Shown in pieces: positions 1 to 8,686 of a stretch of DNA of 64,000 bases; position 1 is the stretch's first letter, and each line of letters starts with the position of its first letter. Location: assembly GCA_016841965.1 (NCBI GenBank), contig JAEANN010000024.1, positions 62,001-126,000 on the forward strand, read 5' to 3'. Under the pieces are notes generated by a model, which was given only the letters and a program-made list of their open reading frames with translations, did not search any database and had not been told where the DNA came from. Origin of the DNA: Candidatus Roseilinea mizusawaensis (GTDB taxonomy: Bacteria; Chloroflexota; Anaerolineae; J036; Brachytrichaceae). Made by a program: the position numbers and the translations under genes.

Positions 1-161
1 GCGCGCGCATAGTCGCGGTGTATCTCGGCGACAACAGCCGGCCGGCTGAGGTTCAACGCGTCGAAGCACTCGTCGAAGTCAACGCCGTGCGCGTATAGGA
101 GCGTGCCCATCGCGCCGTCGGCAAGCAATGGCGTGCGTGTCAGTCGTGCCAGGATGTCCAT
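1..161 (-). CDS. Homocysteine S-methyltransferase-type protein, N-terminal part (runs off the window)
   Basis: The minus strand from the ATG at 161 reads about 53 codons and is still open at base 1. The peptide contains LLADGAMGTLLYAHGVDFDE and later NLSRPAVVAEIHRDYARA, the classic start of the Pfam homocysteine S-methyltransferase domain found in MetH and in fused homocysteine methyltransferase/methylenetetrahydrofolate reductase proteins. The zinc-binding cysteines lie outside the window, so the subtype cannot be decided. Its ATG is one base beyond the TGA of the SbcD-like gene (stop at 165-163), which suggests one transcript and coupled translation. The start is fixed by this junction and by the family alignment. 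Confidence 0.72.
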   Translation of the reverse strand, partial: MDILARLTRTPLLADGAMGTLLYAHGVDFDECFDALNLSRPAVVAEIHRDYAR

Positions 162-162
162 C

Positions 163-1413
163 TCACTGCCTGCTTTTGTCGTTGCCAACGATCTGGTCGG
201 CCAGTTCCATCAACAATTTGATGCGATCGTGAGGCGTGTTTTTGCTGATGAAGAAACGCTCCAGCAATTGCAAAGGGGTCAGGCTTTCGGGATTGCGCAC
301 GCCGATGCGCGAGCGAATCTCGCGCTGAACTTGCTTCTGGATGCCGACGAAAAAGCGCGCGCCGCGTTCGCGGATGGCGCGCTCGACCTCCCTGGGGCGG
401 AACGTAGCCTCCTGAGCTTGCAACAGGGTCACCCGCGCGCGCACGACGGCGTCTTGCAGGTTGTGGCGTTCGATCGCGCGCAAGACGGCTTCGGTCGGTG
501 TGTCGCCGTCCTGAGTGGCGTCGGCGTCGATGGTGATGAAGCGACGAGCCGGCACAGGGACGAACTCCCAGGTCGTTTGGCCGCGCAGGACGTTGACCCA
601 GCAGAAGCCTTTGGGTTCGAATTCTTCTCCGAAGTCGATGCGTTCGAGGCTGCCGGAATACACCACCGACGGGTAGTTGCCCGGATTGAGGTCTTGGTGC
701 TTGTGGATATGCCCCAGGGCGACATAGTCCCAGGCCGGCAAATTGAGCGCGCTGAAGTGGATGACGACATCCTGCCCGATCATCACGCTGCGTTCGGAGC
801 CGAAGCGCGCGCCGCTAACGGTGAAGTGGCCGGCCAGCACGGCCGGCAACGTAGGGTCTACCTGTTCAGCCAGATGTTGCAGTTCTTCCATGACGGTGGT
901 TGCCAGCAGATGGTCGAGCTGTTCGGCGTTGAGCGTGCGGTTTTCATCCATCTGGAGCAACCGGGCGCGCTGCGGCCAGGGCGCTGTGCCCACCTGGATC
1001 ACGCCGCGTCGGGTCTCGATGCGATGCAGCGCTTCTTTGCGCCCGACGATGACATTCGGCACTTCAAGGGTGCGGAAGATGTCGACGCTGCTGGCGCGGT
1101 TGGCGATGATGGGCACATCGTGATTGCCGACGAGCAGGATGATGGGCACGTTTGCCCGCGCCAGGCGCATCACCTCGCGGGCCAGTTCACGCTGATAGGT
1201 TGGGTTGGGGTCGCGGGTCTTGAAGGCGTCGCCGGCGAAAATGACCAGGTCGGCTTCTCGTTCGAGCGCCGTATCCACGATCTCGCGCAGGCGCTGGATG
1301 AAGTCGAGCACGCGCTGATTGACGCCGGTTTGGGCGTCGATCTGGCCGAAGTTCTCCATGCCGATGTGCAGGTCGGCAAAGTGCAACAGCCGGATGGGTA
1401 GTGTGTCTGGCAT
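163..1413 (-). CDS. sbcD: SbcD/Mre11-type DNA repair exonuclease (metallophosphoesterase)
   Basis: 416 residues starting MPDTLPIRLLHFADLHIGM. The calcineurin-like phosphoesterase motifs appear in order: DLH (residues 14-16), GDAF (about 63), GNHD (about 97), GH in VLAGHFT and GHIH in ALGHIHKH. The family makes the Mn-dependent nuclease subunit of the SbcCD/Mre11-Rad50 complex, which opens hairpins and blocked DNA ends. The partner ATPase SbcC is not downstream: a homocysteine methyltransferase-type gene follows one base later. A longer frame begins at 1557, but its extra 48 residues are low-complexity and cross an intergenic repeat, so the ATG at 1413 is preferred. Confidence 0.88.
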   Translation of the reverse strand: MPDTLPIRLLHFADLHIGMENFGQIDAQTGVNQRVLDFIQRLREIVDTALEREADLVIFAGDAFKTRDPNPTYQRELAREVMRLARANVPIILLVGNHDVPIIANRASSVDIFRTLEVPNVIVGRKEALHRIETRRGVIQVGTAPWPQRARLLQMDENRTLNAEQLDHLLATTVMEELQHLAEQVDPTLPAVLAGHFTVSGARFGSERSVMIGQDVVIHFSALNLPAWDYVALGHIHKHQDLNPGNYPSVVYSGSLERIDFGEEFEPKGFCWVNVLRGQTTWEFVPVPARRFITIDADATQDGDTPTEAVLRAIERHNLQDAVVRARVTLLQAQEATFRPREVERAIRERGARFFVGIQKQVQREIRSRIGVRNPESLTPLQLLERFFISKNTPHDRIKLLMELADQIVGNDKSRQ

Positions 1414-1447
1414 AGATGCGGGCCGATTGTAGCGCAACCGGCCCCGC

Positions 1448-1482
1448 GGATTCTGGATTTGGGATTTTAGAGTTTGGGTTTT
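1448..1482. repeat. Degenerate 7-bp tandem repeat, GGATTTT type
   Basis: Upstream of sbcD the sequence falls into successive heptamers GGATTCT, GGATTTG, GGATTTT, AGAGTTT, GGGTTTT. It is AT-richer than anything nearby. The rest of the gap (1414-1638) holds no gene I can recognise. Arrays with the same 7-bp period but other sequences occur at 42782, 43225 and 58580. Confidence 0.6.
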
Positions 1483-1638
1483 GTATTGTGGCGCTTGTTT
1501 CGGGTTGGGTGGCGGATGAATCCGCGCGCAACGCAGAGCGAAGCCTGACCCTCTCACAGGCTCACACCCTGCGGGACGGTTTGGGCAGGAGGGTGGCCGG
1601 CGGCGTATGCGGGCGCAATTTTAAGGTTTGACGCTTGA

Positions 1639-2880
1639 CATGCGGCCACCCGGCGGACGAGCATCTCGAACACGCAGGCGCAGACGCGCTGGACGTACGA
1701 TCTGCGCGGGCGGGTGGCGCAGGAGTACATCACGATCACGGGGCGGGCGATGCCGTATGGGACGGCGTATCAGTACGACGCGGCGGACCGGCTGACGCGG
1801 CTGACGTATCCGAACGGCGAGTGGGTGACGACGACGTACGACGCCGGCGGGCAGCCGTACAGCCTGCTGGGGTGGAGCGCGTATGTGGTGAGCGCGACGT
1901 ACAACGCGCTGGGGCAGCCGGCGCGGACGCGCTTTGGGAACGGGCTGGAGGCGCGCTACACCTACTTCACGCCGCAGGAGTTGCCGTGGGCAGGGCTGGC
2001 GAACTATGGCCGGCTGCGGCGCATCTGTGTGTTGCCGCAGGGCAGCGGGGTGAGCCTGAACTGCGAGAGCGACGCTATGCCGCCGGTGGAGGCGCTGCTG
2101 AACATTGCGCTGAACTATGACGCGGCGGGGAATGTGACGGTCTGGCGCGACGCCGGCCAGCAGGAGCGGCAGCGCTTCGAGTATGACAGCCTGAACCGGC
2201 TGATTGCGTCCAGACCCGACCCGGTGACGAACTGTCAGCCGGCGCTGGCGGCGTACACGGAGACGTATGCTTACGATGCGATCGGCAACTTCGTGAGCAA
2301 AGGCGGGGTGATGCAGTGGTACAGCGACACGGCGCACGCGCATGCGGTGACGCACTTGAAGGGCGATCGACGGGCGTGGTATGACGCCAACGGGAACATG
2401 ACGCAGCGGGTGGAGGTTGCGGTCGTAGACCGCAGCGGGAGCCAGCGCATCACATACACGCAGGAGTGGGACATCGAGAACAAGCTGGTGGCGATCACGA
2501 GCACGCTGGGTCAGGTGACGCGCTTCTACGCGGATTGCATCCGCCGTGACGCCGACGCCGCGCTGGTGAAAAAGAGCGACGGGGCCGGCACGGTGATGAT
2601 CGTCGGGACGCATTTCGAGCACATCACAACCACGAACCAGAGCACGAGCTACTACCTGTTCGGCGGGCAGCGCGTGGCGATGCGGGTGGCCGGCGCGGTG
2701 TACTGGCTGCACGGCGATCATCTGGGCAGCGCGTCGCTCACGACGAATGTGAGTGGGCAGAGAGTGGCCGAGTTGCGCTATCTGCCGTTCGGCGAGACGC
2801 GGTGGATGAGCAGGACAACGCCGACCGCCCGGCGCTACGCCGGCCAGCACGAGCTGGCGGCGATCGGCCTTTATTACTTG
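1639..2880 (+). pseudogene. RHS/YD-repeat protein fragment, truncated at both ends
   Basis: An open frame begins right after a TGA at 1636 and has no credible start or ribosome binding site. It carries YD repeats such as RWTYDLRGRV, YQYDAADRLTRLTYPNG, FEYDSLNRLIA and AWYDANGNMTQR, then an RHS core with VYWLHGDHLGSASLTTN, LRYLPFGETRW and YAGQHELAAIGLYY. RHS cores normally continue through a Y-G-A-R-x-Y-D-P segment into a variable toxin tip. Here the homology stops at IGLYY and runs into the 3' end of the convergent MFS gene, whose stop at 2876-2874 lies inside the fragment. The 5' secretion and encapsulation part is missing. I read it as a relic of a polymorphic-toxin or surface-protein gene. 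The frame stays open to 3309 only by chance across the MFS gene. Confidence 0.82.
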
Positions 2881-4226
2881 CCGTTGTCGGCGGGGACGGC
2901 TGAGGGTTCTGCCGTGGCGTGCAATGCCGGCCTCTCGTGGGCCGGCTCACGATTGACCGGCGGCAGCACCCAAAACAGCGCGCCGCCGACGAAGCGCATA
3001 GCGCCACATGCCAGCAGCACGGCTGACACGCCCACGGCGGCCGAGAGTGGCGTTGAGATGAGCGGGGCGATCATCGCGCCCATGTTCATCAGCACGGTGT
3101 GCCCAGCAATGTATGAAGATCGTTTGGCCGGGGGGATGATGTCGAGGAAAACCGCAGGGTGGGCAATGCCGATGCCGGTGTCGTTTAGCGTGTTGAGGAA
3201 GCCGATCACCAGGATCGGCGCTGAAAACGGGAAGAGCACAATCAGGCAGGGATACAGGCCGGTGAGCAGGACGGTGCGCATCACGACCCACAGGCTGCCT
3301 TTGCGTTGAATCACCCGATTCCAGAGAGGCGCGCTGAGCAGTACGGCGATTTGAGCCAGGGTGGCATTGGCGCCCAGCCAACTGTTGCTGAATTGCAGGT
3401 CGCGCACCAGATAGATGGTGTAGAGCGGGCCGGCAGCCCAGGCGCCGAACCAGCACACCAGGGTGGTCATGTTGAAGTTGGCGAATGCGCGCTGCTCCCT
3501 GAAGAATGTTTTGACGCCGGCCAGATCGATGCCCAGCCGGAGTGATTGCCTTTGCAGCGCAGCGGGCCGCGGGTGCGCCGGCGGAAACTGCACCTTGCCT
3601 ACGTAGTAGGTGCTGATCTGGGCCAGGACGAATGCGACCAGATTGAGAATCTGAAAGTTGAGCGGGAATACAACTTGATCGAGGAAGAGGCCGCTCAGAA
3701 AAGCGCCGAGCGCGACGCTGCCGGCGAGCAACATGGTGCGCACGGAAAACAGCGAGCTGCGTCGGTCGGGTGGGCATACGTCGCCGATCAAGGCCAGGAA
3801 AGCTGTGTTGAAGAAAGCCAGCGGAATCTGTTGGGCGATGATCAGCGCCACGATGGTAATCGCCTGAGTCTCCGGCGGCAGCAGCCAGGGGACGATGCCG
3901 ATGAGCAGAAAAAGAATGCGCGATACTGCCAGGCTGCCGACGACCCAGGGCCGGCGATTTGTGCGCGACTCGACAAAACGCGCCGCCGGCACAGTCAATA
4001 GAATGACGACCAGCGCCGGCAGCGAGGCCATCGCGCCGATGAGTTCGTTTGACGCCCCAAGCTTCAGCACAAATGCGCCGTTGAATGACAGCGCGCCGCT
4101 GGCAAGGCCGATAGGCAGAATCTCTATGCACAGGTAGAACAGATTGCGATCGGTGGGAGTCAAGCCACGGAACTCGCTCCAGCGGTCGAGTATCAAACGT
4201 GGAAGCCGTTGAAGAGCTATCAGCAC
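2874..4226 (-). CDS. MFS transporter
   Basis: 450 residues with about 12 hydrophobic helices in the two-bundle pattern of the major facilitator superfamily. The first half includes LPIGLASGALSFNGAFVLKL and the basic inter-helix loop RFVESRTNRRPW. Substrate unknown; family members are secondary transporters in the cytoplasmic membrane. The protein begins MLIALQRLPRL. The last 30 or so residues (REPAHERPALHATAEPSAVP...) are polar, and the stop lies inside the RHS relic, so the natural C-terminus may have been altered when that fragment arrived. It stands alone, convergent with the relic and divergent from the bmp-type operon. Confidence 0.85.
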   Translation of the reverse strand: MLIALQRLPRLILDRWSEFRGLTPTDRNLFYLCIEILPIGLASGALSFNGAFVLKLGASNELIGAMASLPALVVILLTVPAARFVESRTNRRPWVVGSLAVSRILFLLIGIVPWLLPPETQAITIVALIIAQQIPLAFFNTAFLALIGDVCPPDRRSSLFSVRTMLLAGSVALGAFLSGLFLDQVVFPLNFQILNLVAFVLAQISTYYVGKVQFPPAHPRPAALQRQSLRLGIDLAGVKTFFREQRAFANFNMTTLVCWFGAWAAGPLYTIYLVRDLQFSNSWLGANATLAQIAVLLSAPLWNRVIQRKGSLWVVMRTVLLTGLYPCLIVLFPFSAPILVIGFLNTLNDTGIGIAHPAVFLDIIPPAKRSSYIAGHTVLMNMGAMIAPLISTPLSAAVGVSAVLLACGAMRFVGGALFWVLPPVNREPAHERPALHATAEPSAVPADNGK

Positions 4227-4297
4227 GGCGGGATGCTATCACAGATGGTTGGCGCAGGCAAACGCCTGACATGACCGGTTCATGACGTCATCTATAC

Positions 4298-4326
4298 TTG
4301 CCGCCGATGGCGGATCAACCTATACT
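4298..4326 (+). promoter_or_regulatory. Candidate sigma-70-type promoter of the BMP transporter operon
   Basis: TTGCCG at 4298-4303 and TATACT at 4321-4326 are separated by 17 bases. They leave a 5' leader of about 120 bases before the ATG at 4452, which has a purine-rich ribosome binding site (AAAAGGAGAGA). I found no riboswitch fold in the leader. A second TATACT at 4293 has no suitably spaced -35. Confidence 0.45.
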
Positions 4327-4451
4327 CTGAATGCGCGTCACGCCGGATTCGTGAGAATTCCGGGCTGCAATCAATGCACCTCGGCGCGAACTGCGCGTGA
4401 TGGCAGTTCCATATCAGATTTCACCAGAACGAGAGAAAAGGAGAGAAAGTT

Positions 4452-5522
4452 ATGCGTAAGGCCATTCGATCTGTCTCGGTATTGTTGCTGGCAGGCTTGT
4501 TGTCAGCCGCCTGCGCTGCCCCGCGTCAGGCGCCCACCACCGGCAGCCAGGCAGCCGGCGCCAAGTTGCGCGTTGGTCTCGTCACCGACACCGGCGGCGT
4601 CAACGATAAGTCCTTCAACCAGTCAGCATGGGCCGGCGTGCAAAAGGCCGTGGCCGAGTTGGGCGCTGAGGCCAAGTTCATCGAGTCCAAGCAGCCCACC
4701 GACTACGAGAAGAACATCGACCAGTTCGCCACCGAAAACTACGATGTGATCGTCACCGTCGGCTTCTTGATGGGTGATGCGACGGCGGCCAAAGCCAAGC
4801 AATATCCCAACATTAAGTTTGGCATTGTGGACTATGCCTATTTCCCGACCGAAGGCTCGCCCTCGTGTGATCAGACAATCAAGGACTGCTACGATGATGG
4901 CGGTCTGAAGAATGTCACCAGCCTGATGTTCCAGGAAGACGAAGTCGGCTTCCTGGCCGGCGTGGTGGCCGGCGGCATGACCCAGTCCAACGTGGTGTGC
5001 ACTGTGTCCGGCATGGAAATCCCACCGGTGGTGCGCTTTGTCACCGGTTATCAGAACGGCGCCAAGTGGATCAACCCGAATGTGAATGCCCTGAACGTGT
5101 ACATCCCGTCGTTCATCGACCCGGCCAAAGGCAAGGAAACCGGCAACAGCATGATCGACCAAGGCTGTGACGTGGTGTTTGGTGTGGGCAGCAACACCGG
5201 CAACGGCGGCTTGCTGGCGGCCAAAGAGCGCGGCAAGATGGCGATCGGCGTGGATGTGGATCAGTACGAGACCTATCCCGAAGTGCGCGATGCGCTGCTG
5301 ACCAGCGCAGCCAAGAACGTCGATGTGGCCGTGTTCGAGTTCATCAAGTCGGTCAAGGAAGGCACATTCAAAGCCGGCATCAACACGGCGAACCTTAAGA
5401 ATGGCGGCGTGGGTCTGGCCCCGTATCACGACTGGGAGAGCAAGATCCCCGACTCGGTCAAGGCCAAAGTTCAGGAAGCCATCAACGGCTTGAAGGACGG
5501 CTCGATCAAGACCGGTTACTAA
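4452..5522 (+). CDS. BMP-family ABC transporter substrate-binding lipoprotein
   Basis: 356 residues. The N-terminus (MRKAIRSVSVLLLAGLLSAAC) ends in a lipobox with Cys21, so the protein should be lipid-anchored outside the membrane. The mature part reads LRVGLVTDTGGVNDKSFNQS, then DVIVTVGFLMGDA, the pattern of the Bmp/Med/PnrA family, which binds nucleosides or related ligands. The next three genes encode the matching ATPase and two permeases in the order usual for these importers. The spacing of cysteines in SPSCDQTIKDCYDDGG suggests a disulfide. A strong terminator follows, so this gene may be made in excess over the membrane parts. Confidence 0.92.
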   Translation: MRKAIRSVSVLLLAGLLSAACAAPRQAPTTGSQAAGAKLRVGLVTDTGGVNDKSFNQSAWAGVQKAVAELGAEAKFIESKQPTDYEKNIDQFATENYDVIVTVGFLMGDATAAKAKQYPNIKFGIVDYAYFPTEGSPSCDQTIKDCYDDGGLKNVTSLMFQEDEVGFLAGVVAGGMTQSNVVCTVSGMEIPPVVRFVTGYQNGAKWINPNVNALNVYIPSFIDPAKGKETGNSMIDQGCDVVFGVGSNTGNGGLLAAKERGKMAIGVDVDQYETYPEVRDALLTSAAKNVDVAVFEFIKSVKEGTFKAGINTANLKNGGVGLAPYHDWESKIPDSVKAKVQEAINGLKDGSIKTGY

Positions 5523-5548
5523 ACCCCAACGGCCTGTGAGCAGATCAG

Positions 5549-5578
5549 CCCGACCTCGACACCCGAGGTCGGGTTTTT
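5549..5578 (+). terminator. Rho-independent terminator after the binding-protein gene
   Basis: A perfect 10-bp stem, CCCGACCTCG (5549-5558) with CGAGGTCGGG (5564-5573), has a 5-base loop and is followed directly by TTTTT. It lies between the binding-protein gene and the ATPase gene, so partial read-through probably sets their expression ratio. Confidence 0.88.
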
Positions 5579-5630
5579 GTTTGGGCAATTGCGGGTACAC
5601 TGTGGCACAACCAATCAAGAGGAGCAGCGA

Positions 5631-7247
5631 ATGACGCCAGCTTTACAGGCTATCGGCATCACCAAGCATTTCCCCGGTGTGTTGGCCAATGACCATGTGG
5701 ATTTCACTCTGGAGCGCGGGCAGATTCATGCGCTGCTGGGCGAGAACGGGGCCGGCAAATCCACGCTCATGAACATTCTGTATGGGCTATACCAGCCTGA
5801 TAGCGGCGAGATCCGCGTCAATGGCCGGCCGGCGAAGATCACCAGCCCGCATGACGCCATCGCGCAGGGCATCGGCATGGTGCATCAGCATTTTATGCTC
5901 GCGCCGCCGTTGACGGTGACAGAGAACATCATGCTCGGCCAAGAGCTGAAGACCCATCGCACCCATCTGCTGGGCGCGCTGGCTGTGCTGGATCGTCGAA
6001 CAGCCTCGCGGCGCATCCGTGACCTGAGCCATCAGTACGGGCTGGATGTGGACCCTGATGCATACATCAAGGATTTGCCGGTCGGAGCGCAGCAGCGTGT
6101 CGAGATCGTCAAGGCGCTCTACCGCGCCGCCGATATTCTGATCTTGGACGAACCCACGGCGGTTCTGACGCCGCAAGAAGCAGATGAGCTGTTCGTCATC
6201 ATGCGCGGGTTGGCGAAGCAGGGCAAGTCCATCATCTTTATCACGCACAAGCTGCGCGAGGTGTTCGCCGTGGCCGATCGCATCAGTGTAATGCGCGCCG
6301 GCCAGATGGTGGGGTCGCTCGCGCCGGCCGAGGCCACGCGCGAAACCCTGGCTGAAATGATGGTGGGCCGCAAGGTCATTCTGGCCATTGACAAGGCCCC
6401 GGCGCACCCGTCCCAGCCGCTGCTGGAGGTGGACAACCTGCAGGTGATGGACGATCGGCGGCACATGAGCGTCGATGGCGTATCGCTGCAAGTGCGCGCC
6501 GGCGAGATTCTGGGTGTGGCCGGTGTGCAAGGCAACGGCCAGACCGAACTGGCCGAAGCCCTGACAGGACTGCGCAAAATTGTGGCCGGCCACATCCGTA
6601 TGGCCGGCCACGACATGACCCACGCGCACACCCGCCAACTGATCGAAACCGGCCTGGCGCATGTGCCCGAAGATCGGCAGAAGCACGGTCTGGTGCTGTC
6701 ATTCTCGGTGCGCGATAACCTCGCCCTGTGCGCCTATTACAAGCCGCCTTTTGCGCGCGGCATCGTGTTACAGTTCCCGATCATCGAAGCGCGCGCCAGA
6801 GAGCTGGCGGCGCAGTTCGACGTGCGCACGCCCGGCATTCTCACGCCGGTAGGATCACTTTCTGGGGGCAACCAGCAAAAGGTGATTGTGGCGCGCGAAC
6901 TGACTCGCCTGCTGTCGCAAGCAGCGCAGGCCGGCGCGGCGCCAATCCTGATCGCCAGCCAGCCTACGCGCGGCCTCGACGTGGGCAGCATCGAGTTCAT
7001 TCATCGCCAACTGGTGCAGGCGCGCGACCAGGGCGCAGCCGTGCTCCTCATCAGCGCCGAGCTGGACGAAATCATGACGCTGTCTGACCGGATCGCGGTC
7101 ATGTACAAAGGGCGCATCCTCGACACGCTGGACGCCGCAACAGCCACGCGCGAGCATCTGGGGCTGCTGATGGCCGGCGTGTTGCACAGCGAGGATGGCA
7201 AGGGCCGCGCACAATCAGCCCTGAATCGAGATGTGAGGCAGATATGA
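5631..7247 (+). CDS. Sugar/nucleoside-type ABC transporter ATPase with two ABC domains
   Basis: 538 residues, RbsA-like, with two nucleotide-binding domains in tandem. Domain 1 has Walker A GENGAGKST (about residues 40-48), signature PVGAQQRVE and Walker B DILILDEPTAVLT. Domain 2 has GVAGVQGNGQTELAE in place of a classic Walker A, signature SLSGGNQQKV and ILIASQPTRGLDVG, the degenerate second half typical of this family. It should energise uptake of the ligand of the preceding BMP lipoprotein. The ATG at 5631 follows AGAGGAG. A longer frame from 5577 would begin in the terminator and is rejected. It overlaps the next gene by 4 bases (ATGA). Confidence 0.93.
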   Translation: MTPALQAIGITKHFPGVLANDHVDFTLERGQIHALLGENGAGKSTLMNILYGLYQPDSGEIRVNGRPAKITSPHDAIAQGIGMVHQHFMLAPPLTVTENIMLGQELKTHRTHLLGALAVLDRRTASRRIRDLSHQYGLDVDPDAYIKDLPVGAQQRVEIVKALYRAADILILDEPTAVLTPQEADELFVIMRGLAKQGKSIIFITHKLREVFAVADRISVMRAGQMVGSLAPAEATRETLAEMMVGRKVILAIDKAPAHPSQPLLEVDNLQVMDDRRHMSVDGVSLQVRAGEILGVAGVQGNGQTELAEALTGLRKIVAGHIRMAGHDMTHAHTRQLIETGLAHVPEDRQKHGLVLSFSVRDNLALCAYYKPPFARGIVLQFPIIEARARELAAQFDVRTPGILTPVGSLSGGNQQKVIVARELTRLLSQAAQAGAAPILIASQPTRGLDVGSIEFIHRQLVQARDQGAAVLLISAELDEIMTLSDRIAVMYKGRILDTLDAATATREHLGLLMAGVLHSEDGKGRAQSALNRDVRQI

Positions 7248-8686
7248 GCGCAACTCCCGAATCACTGCGAACGCCATCTCCTGGAGCACCTTCAACCCCG
7301 CCGCCCGCCCGCAAGGAGATTGCGCCGGCAGTGGGTAACTTTTTCCGACGCTCCTCGATCTACATGCCGATCCTGGCCATCGTGACTGCCTTCGTGTTGG
7401 GTGGCGTAGTGATCTGGATCACAAGCGGCACCCTGGACACGGTTGCGCTGGCATATGAAGGCTTGTTGCGCGGGGCTTTGTTCAAGCAGCGCGGCCTGTC
7501 TGAAAGCCTGGTGGCTACGATTCCCTATATCATGCTCAGCCTGGGCATTGCGGTGGGGTTCAAGGCCGGCCTGTTTAACATTGGCGTGGAGGGCCAGTTT
7601 TACATTGGCGCGGTGTCGGCGGCGTGGATGGGAGCGTCGCTGCAAGGGCTGCCGGCGATCATTCATCTGCCGCTGACAGTGCTGGCCGGCGCAGCCGGCG
7701 GGGCAGTGTGGGCTGCGATTCCGGCTTTCCTCAAGGCGCGCACCGGCGCGCACGAAGTCATCACCACCATCATGATGAACTACATTGCATTCCGGCTGAC
7801 CGAGTTTCTGATCAGCGGCCCGTTGCGCGATCAGAACGCTGCGGCAGTTCAAACGCCACGCATCGCGTCCGGCGCCGAGTTGTGGTCACTCTACACGGTG
7901 CCCGATCGCTTGCAAGACCCATTGAATGCGCTGCTAGTGGCGTTGATCGTTGCCGGCATTGGGTTTGTCGTTGCGCGCTGGGCGTTGCCCCGGCTGGCGC
8001 AGCGTCGACAGGCAGACGCTGTCCGCCATGCCGGGCGTGTGGCACAGTGGAGCGCATGGCCTGTTCAGGCCGGCGTGGGGATTGTCGCAGGCATCCTTAC
8101 CTTTGTGTTGTTGCCGGTGTTGACGCGACTGTGGTGGCCTTTCACAGATCAGTATGATCGGCTGCACATAGGCTTGTTCGTCGCTGTGTTTGCGGCGGTG
8201 GCTGTGTGGTGGTTATTGTGGAAGACGACGATCGGTTTTGAGTTGCGCACGGTCGGCGCGAATCCCAGCGCGGCGCGCTACGCCGGCATCAGCATCACCC
8301 GAAATATCATGCTGGGCATGTCGATCTCTGGCGCGCTGGCCGGCATGGCCGGCATGATGGAAGTGCTGGGCGTATCAATCTGCCGGTGCCTGCCGCTGTT
8401 CTTCTCCAGCGGCTACGGCTTCGATGCCATTGCCATCTCGCTGTTGGCCAGGAATGACCCGCTGGGCATTCTGCTGTCCTCATTCCTGTTTGGAGCCATG
8501 CGCAACGGCGCTGATCTGATGGAGCTGAATTCGGGCGTGTCGAAGTACATCATCTCGCTCTTGCAGGCTTTGGTGTTGTTGTTTGTGGCCGCGCCGCCGA
8601 TTGTGCGCTGGTTGTATCGCTTGCGCGCGCCCGGCGGGCGTGAAGAGTCGGCTACTGTCACGCGGGGGTGGGGAGGTCAGGCATGA
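7244..8686 (+). CDS. ABC transporter permease, BMP/nucleoside type (subunit 1)
   Basis: 480 residues. A polar N-terminus of about 30 residues is followed by many hydrophobic helices. The stretch FNIGVEGQFYIGAVSAAW and TGAHEVITTIMMNYIAF are hallmarks of the branched-chain/RbsC permease superfamily as found in YufP-type nucleoside importers. It is longer than many relatives because of an extra pair of helices around residues 225-300. It starts in a 4-base ATGA overlap with the ATPase gene and ends in another with the second permease, so the three membrane-complex genes are translationally coupled. Confidence 0.92.
   Translation: MSATPESLRTPSPGAPSTPPPARKEIAPAVGNFFRRSSIYMPILAIVTAFVLGGVVIWITSGTLDTVALAYEGLLRGALFKQRGLSESLVATIPYIMLSLGIAVGFKAGLFNIGVEGQFYIGAVSAAWMGASLQGLPAIIHLPLTVLAGAAGGAVWAAIPAFLKARTGAHEVITTIMMNYIAFRLTEFLISGPLRDQNAAAVQTPRIASGAELWSLYTVPDRLQDPLNALLVALIVAGIGFVVARWALPRLAQRRQADAVRHAGRVAQWSAWPVQAGVGIVAGILTFVLLPVLTRLWWPFTDQYDRLHIGLFVAVFAAVAVWWLLWKTTIGFELRTVGANPSAARYAGISITRNIMLGMSISGALAGMAGMMEVLGVSICRCLPLFFSSGYGFDAIAISLLARNDPLGILLSSFLFGAMRNGADLMELNSGVSKYIISLLQALVLLFVAAPPIVRWLYRLRAPGGREESATVTRGWGGQA

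Noticed and set aside
103-1401. 432-codon plus-strand frame opposite the SbcD-like gene
   Set aside because: It is antisense to a gene with all the nuclease motifs, has no family resemblance and arises from GC-rich codon bias.
4327-4451. Riboswitch in the leader of the BMP transporter operon
   Set aside because: The family often carries purine-type control, but I could not find the conserved core or a P1 stem that would fit.
4623-5618. 331-codon minus-strand frame opposite the BMP lipoprotein gene
   Set aside because: Antisense shadow: His/Val-rich composition and no motif, and the plus strand has a signal peptide and family blocks.
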